From Gordionus sp. m RMFG-2023 (taxonomy: Eukaryota > Nematomorpha > Gordioida > Chordodea > Parachordodidae), in the NCBI RefSeq assembly GCF_954871325.1, contig NC_088779.1:17052846-17116845 (forward strand): 64,000 bases of DNA, read 5' to 3'. The notes under the pieces are model-generated. The model worked only from the letters and a program-made list of their open reading frames with translations, ran no database searches and had not been told where the DNA came from. Position 1 is the stretch's first letter; every line of letters starts with the position of its first letter. A program made the translations under genes and the position numbers. This document shows positions 60,221-64,000 of this stretch, in pieces.

Positions 60221-60640
60221 TACTTTACTATTTTAGAAATATCCTCACTAAATTGCAAACAAATGTGATAGACAAATATATTCTAATATATTAATTAGTT
60301 ACCTAGTAACTTAACTTTATCTTTTCAAACTTAATATCTCAATTTTTCAATTGGAAACTGTAGAAAATCTTTAGCTTATGGAGTAAGAAGTTCAAATATA
60401 AGCTGCCAATATGTATTGTATTTTTCCTTAGAGACATGTTTTCTTTTGGTGGTCATTACCTTCCAAGAATACATTTTTATTTTTTTGGGAACCATTTCTT
60501 TTATTTTCTTTTGGGGCCATTATTTTCGAGGTAGAGATTTTATTTGGAAGCATTACTTTTATTTATTTATTATTATTATTATAAATAATAAAATTAAATA
60601 TGTTGAGAAATCAGAATTTCCTATAATAAGGAATAATTAA

Positions 60641-60760
60641 AAAAAAAGGAAGAAGGGAAAATAAAATTTAAACGTCTCCTTCTGATAAAATATTAAAAAA
60701 AGGAAGAAGGGTTAATTAAAAGGAAATAAAATTTAAACGTCTCCTTCTGATAAAATATTA
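60641..60760. repeat. Direct duplication of about 60 bp
   Basis: AAGGAAGAAGGG followed by ATAAAATTTAAACGTCTCCT and TCTGATAAAATATTA occurs twice in succession with a small insertion in the second copy. Confidence 0.8.
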
Positions 60761-62179
60761 TATGCCCTCAAATACTTTCTGAAAAAGAGCTCTTGGAACA
60801 CTTGATTCTAAAATAAAAATTGTTCACTTTATTTATATTTCTCGTTTATATACCTTTTTGCAATTATAAATTAGAATATAAAATTAAAAGGTTAAGTTAT
60901 AAAACGAAAAGCAAAACTAAAAATTTGAATAAGTTAAATATATAAAAATTAATTTAATGAATACGCGTTACATAAAACAAAATGTATAATATTTTAATTT
61001 ATTAATTCCTATAATATAACACTTTCTCAAACATAATTATATTAATTAAATTTGTTAGATATCTTATAAATTTACTTACATTTAAATTGAATTTTTTTTA
61101 CAATTCGTATATATTTAATTTATCATCGTGTGTGATCTCTATTCATATAAGGCTGACTCTCTGGAAGATATAATAAATAAATTTATAATTTAAATTTTTC
61201 TTTAAGATGTATAAAGCACAGTATAATATACTAAACTTAATCCAAAATTATTATTTTTTTATGGTGATACTTATAATAATAATTAAACATTTGGCATTCT
61301 GTGGAAAGCATAGTCTAACTTATAGGATGTCATTACTTGTGATTCATATATCTTTTGTTACTATCAATACTTAGACGGCTAGGGGTATATAGCAATGTAT
61401 AAATCAATTTATTTGCTTTGTTATAAGATAATTTAGTTGATTAATTTTCCTTCTACAACTAAAAGATTCCAACCTCATTTTCATTTATACAATTATGTTG
61501 TATTCGTATTCTTAACTTTGATTTATTTAGTAATTTTAACTTTAGACACATAAAATTTCTTTATAACGGTTCGGTTGTGGTTTAGAAAATTATATGTCTG
61601 GCTAGGTTAGATTTGAAGCCTTGTACAGAATAATTATTTTATATTATTTATTTAATTTCCTTAATGGTGTTTATACATTCTTATTGATACTTATGAACAA
61701 TCCCAACACTTCATAGCACAGTAGAACCGTTGTCTGATCTTAGGGAAACGCTATTACCTAATCTAATACCCCCCCCCCCCCCCCATACCCCACTATAGTG
61801 GAACGGAAGGAATATTACCCAAAATATGTTTTAGGTAACACATAACAAAAATAAGAACCTTATGACAGCGTCTACATGAGCGGGAGGGGTAGGAACAGTT
61901 TGCCTATTTTTTTGAGGGGTAGGCTGCTTTAATGGGGATAGGATAAATTTTTTGGGGGATTATCTATTAAATTTTGAGATGAAATAGGACATAATTTATT
62001 GCTGTAAATAGTTTTATTATAGAATTATTATAATAGAATTCATCGACCAAATCTATATATTGCAAACAATCATACACATTGTTTTCCTTTTAAATGTAAT
62101 TTAAAAGGTTTAGATATTTCAGCAGGCTCATAATGCCATAATAATTAATTCATTGTAAATAATGGAGGTTTTAATTGAA

Positions 62180-62295
62180 TTTATTATCTAAAAAAGAAAT
62201 TCTTTATTATCTAAAAAATAAATTCTTTATTATCTAAAAAACAAATTCTTTATTATCTAAAAAACAAATTCTTTATTATCTAAAAAATAAATTCT
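62180..62295. repeat. 23-bp tandem repeat
   Basis: About five copies of TTCTTTATTATCTAAAAAA with T/C/G variation in the spacer. Confidence 0.85.
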
Positions 62296-62410
62296 TCTTT
62301 TTTTTCAAAAATATGAACTCTGTATTTAAAAAATTTCGAAAAAGGGATAGGGTTGTTTAAAAAGAGTTATTGTATATCCCATCAAATATTTAATTAATAT
62401 TAAATCCCAT

Positions 62411-64000
62411 ATGTCTTCTTTGCATACCTGTCCTTCATGTCTAAAACTGATACATCTTAGAAAGGACGGATGCTTACAAATTCATGGTTCACCTTCTGCT
62501 AGATGTCAATACTCCGGCCTTCCTCCACATTCCATTATCAACAATTCGACTTTTATTTCCGCAAATATCGTTCCACCTCCTCAAAATTCGAATTCAAACT
62601 TTTCAGATTTTTTCCTTGATCATCCAAAACCTAACATTATTTCAAGGATCCCCAAAGGTGCAAGATTGACTGTGGCCAAATACTTTACAGACTGTCTATC
62701 ATCCCTATTGCTAAACTTTAGTAATGAAAACGAATGGCTTAAATTTCTTTTCTATGGCTATAATACTTTCAAGGTGCCAGACAAAACTTCACATAAATCC
62801 CTAACCCAGCAAATCAAGGATTCTGCTTCAATAGTTGTCCCTCATCTATACGAACACGGAAAGACATCTGTTGTCAAAAATAAAATGAAACCCTCTGCTC
62901 TCGAGCTGAAGGCCAATTTAATCACTAAAAAAATTGACAATATTAACATCAAAAGTGCAGTTAGATTGGTTTCTACTCAAGACTCCATCGCCGAACCTTC
63001 AAACTACACATACTTGAAGCTCTGCAAAAAACACCCTTCAACAACTATAACCCCTATATCTCTACAGCCTCACTCTACATGTGCATCACAATTTAACACT
63101 GATGAAGTGAGGAAAGCTATCCTTTCCTTTCATCGAGATTCAGCACATGGCCTTGATGGAATCCGTCCTATATTTCTCCAGGACATTACTTCCCCCTCAA
63201 TATGTTCTCAAACTTCAATTCTTTCCAAAATTACATACTTTTGCAACAAAATCTTAAAAAGTGATGTGCCAACCTTTGTTTCCCCTATTCTTTTCGATGC
63301 CAGGCTAATAACCCTTCAAAAACCCAATAATGATTTAAGACCGATTGCAATTGACTCGACCTTTCGTCGTTTAGTAGCTAAAATGATTTCCTCTCGAATA
63401 AAGCATGAAGCCTCAAATATACTAAGTCCTTTCCAACTTGGTTTTGGTATACCTGGCGGCTGTGAAGCTGTTGTTCATCTAACGAGAATACACTTAGAAA
63501 CCCAGCCAACCAACGAATCTTTAGTCAAAATCGACTTCAACAATGCTTATAACACTCTTTCTCGGAATTCCTTTCTGAGTTCATCGAGTATTCTCTTTCC
63601 TGGTTACACTAAATTCTTTTATTCATGCTATCAATAGCCTTCCACTCTCCAATTTGATACCTATAAAATTTCTTCGATTGAGGGAATACAACAGGGAGAT
63701 CCTCTAGGTTCTTTATTTTTCTGTTTAGGGATCAATGAAATTGTTAAATCTATTAACGAGGCATGTTCATTATCATTGCATGCATGGTACATCGATGATG
63801 GAATCCTTTGTGGTCCAAACGACGAAATCAATAAAGCTGTAATGATAATCAAGGGTGCAGGGCTATCCTGGTCTATCAATCAACCATGAAAAATCAGAAT
63901 TCATTCCAATTAATTCATCTGAAAACAATTTTCATAATTTCAAACAGATTACTCTGGAGGAATTATCTCACTTAGGTGCTCCCGTTGGTGGACACACAGC
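62411..64000 (+). mobile_element. LINE with N-terminal zinc finger, 5' part (continues past window)
   Basis: A 408-residue frame (62411-63637) starts with a CCHC-type finger (CPSCLKLIHLRKDGCLQIHG, then a Cys) and runs into a reverse transcriptase: HGLDGIRPIFLQDITSPSIC, LITLQKPNNDLRPIAIDSTF, RRLVAKMISSRI, LGFGIPGGCEAVVHLTRIHL and VKIDFNNAYNTLSRNSF. After one in-frame stop at about 63636 the same frame continues with [17 protein letters not shown] and the catalytic WYIDDGILCG (about 63786-63815). It then shifts frame near 63870 into EKSEFIPIN and HLGAPVGGHT. No apurinic endonuclease precedes the polymerase, so it is not a RTE/jockey-type LINE; clade unassigned. The element has at least two breaks, so this copy is probably inactive. 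Related fragments are at 35690-37560 and 54040-54445. Confidence 0.82.

Larger units (their letters stand above)
59219..62410. other. AT-rich intergenic stretch with tandem duplications
   Basis: No gene recognised. Contains the 101-bp duplication (60019-60220), a shorter duplication (60641-60760), a run of 16 C at 61769-61784 beside the palindrome CCACTATAGTGG, a G-rich patch at about 61875-61965 and a 23-bp tandem array (62180-62295). Short frames here (for example 60416-60640) are low-complexity and not believable genes. Confidence 0.6.

Noticed and set aside
60416-60640. Hydrophobic 74-residue frame
   Set aside because: Low-complexity, Phe/Ile-rich translation of AT-rich sequence; no domain or neighbouring exon.

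Overview
The window is eukaryotic and very AT-rich, with spliced genes, introns from about 40 bp to almost 17 kb, and a heavy load of transposons. The two host genes read as ordinary metazoan proteins. Many stretches of the spectrin, recalled from memory, look closest to the arthropod (Drosophila) protein, so an arthropod, possibly a crustacean with a repeat-rich genome, is my best guess. The species is an inference and was not checked by any search.

Positions 1-44399, minus strand: most of a conventional beta-spectrin gene. I placed 27 coding exons whose reading phases all join. They run from the start codon at 44397-44399 to the last visible exon at 222-463 and cover about 1813 residues: the actin-binding domain and roughly the first 13-14 spectrin repeats. 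The last repeats and the PH domain must lie left of position 1. The first coding intron is 16.7 kb (27615-44290) and is packed with mobile elements. Other introns hold a hAT element (2639-4167), a PIF/Harbinger element (16154-17735), an RTE-type LINE (21820-23485) and a short hAT relative (25684-26148).

Positions 44400-48490: intergenic, with a small hAT-type MITE, a broken BED-finger hAT transposase and otherwise unremarkable AT-rich sequence.

Positions 48491-56458, minus strand: a complete PDSS1 gene (decaprenyl/polyprenyl diphosphate synthase subunit 1, ubiquinone side chain) in seven exons, about 409 residues with a mitochondrial presequence. Its 6.4-kb fourth intron is a nest: a retroelement fossil, a fold-back hAT-type element with an internal minisatellite, the tail of a LINE, and another hAT relative.

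Positions 56459-64000: the 5' flank of PDSS1 carries a compact LTR element (56925-59213) with two LTRs that look identical. Beyond it lie tandem duplications and simple repeats, then the 5' portion of a LINE with a zinc finger and a reverse transcriptase (62411 to the window end). Two decayed relatives of that LINE occur at about 35690-37560 and 54040-54445.

The two host genes are unrelated in function: a membrane-skeleton protein and a mitochondrial coenzyme Q enzyme. I found no novel multi-gene system. The points of interest are the transposons, several with exact or near-exact target-site duplications, and a few oddities inside the spectrin gene.
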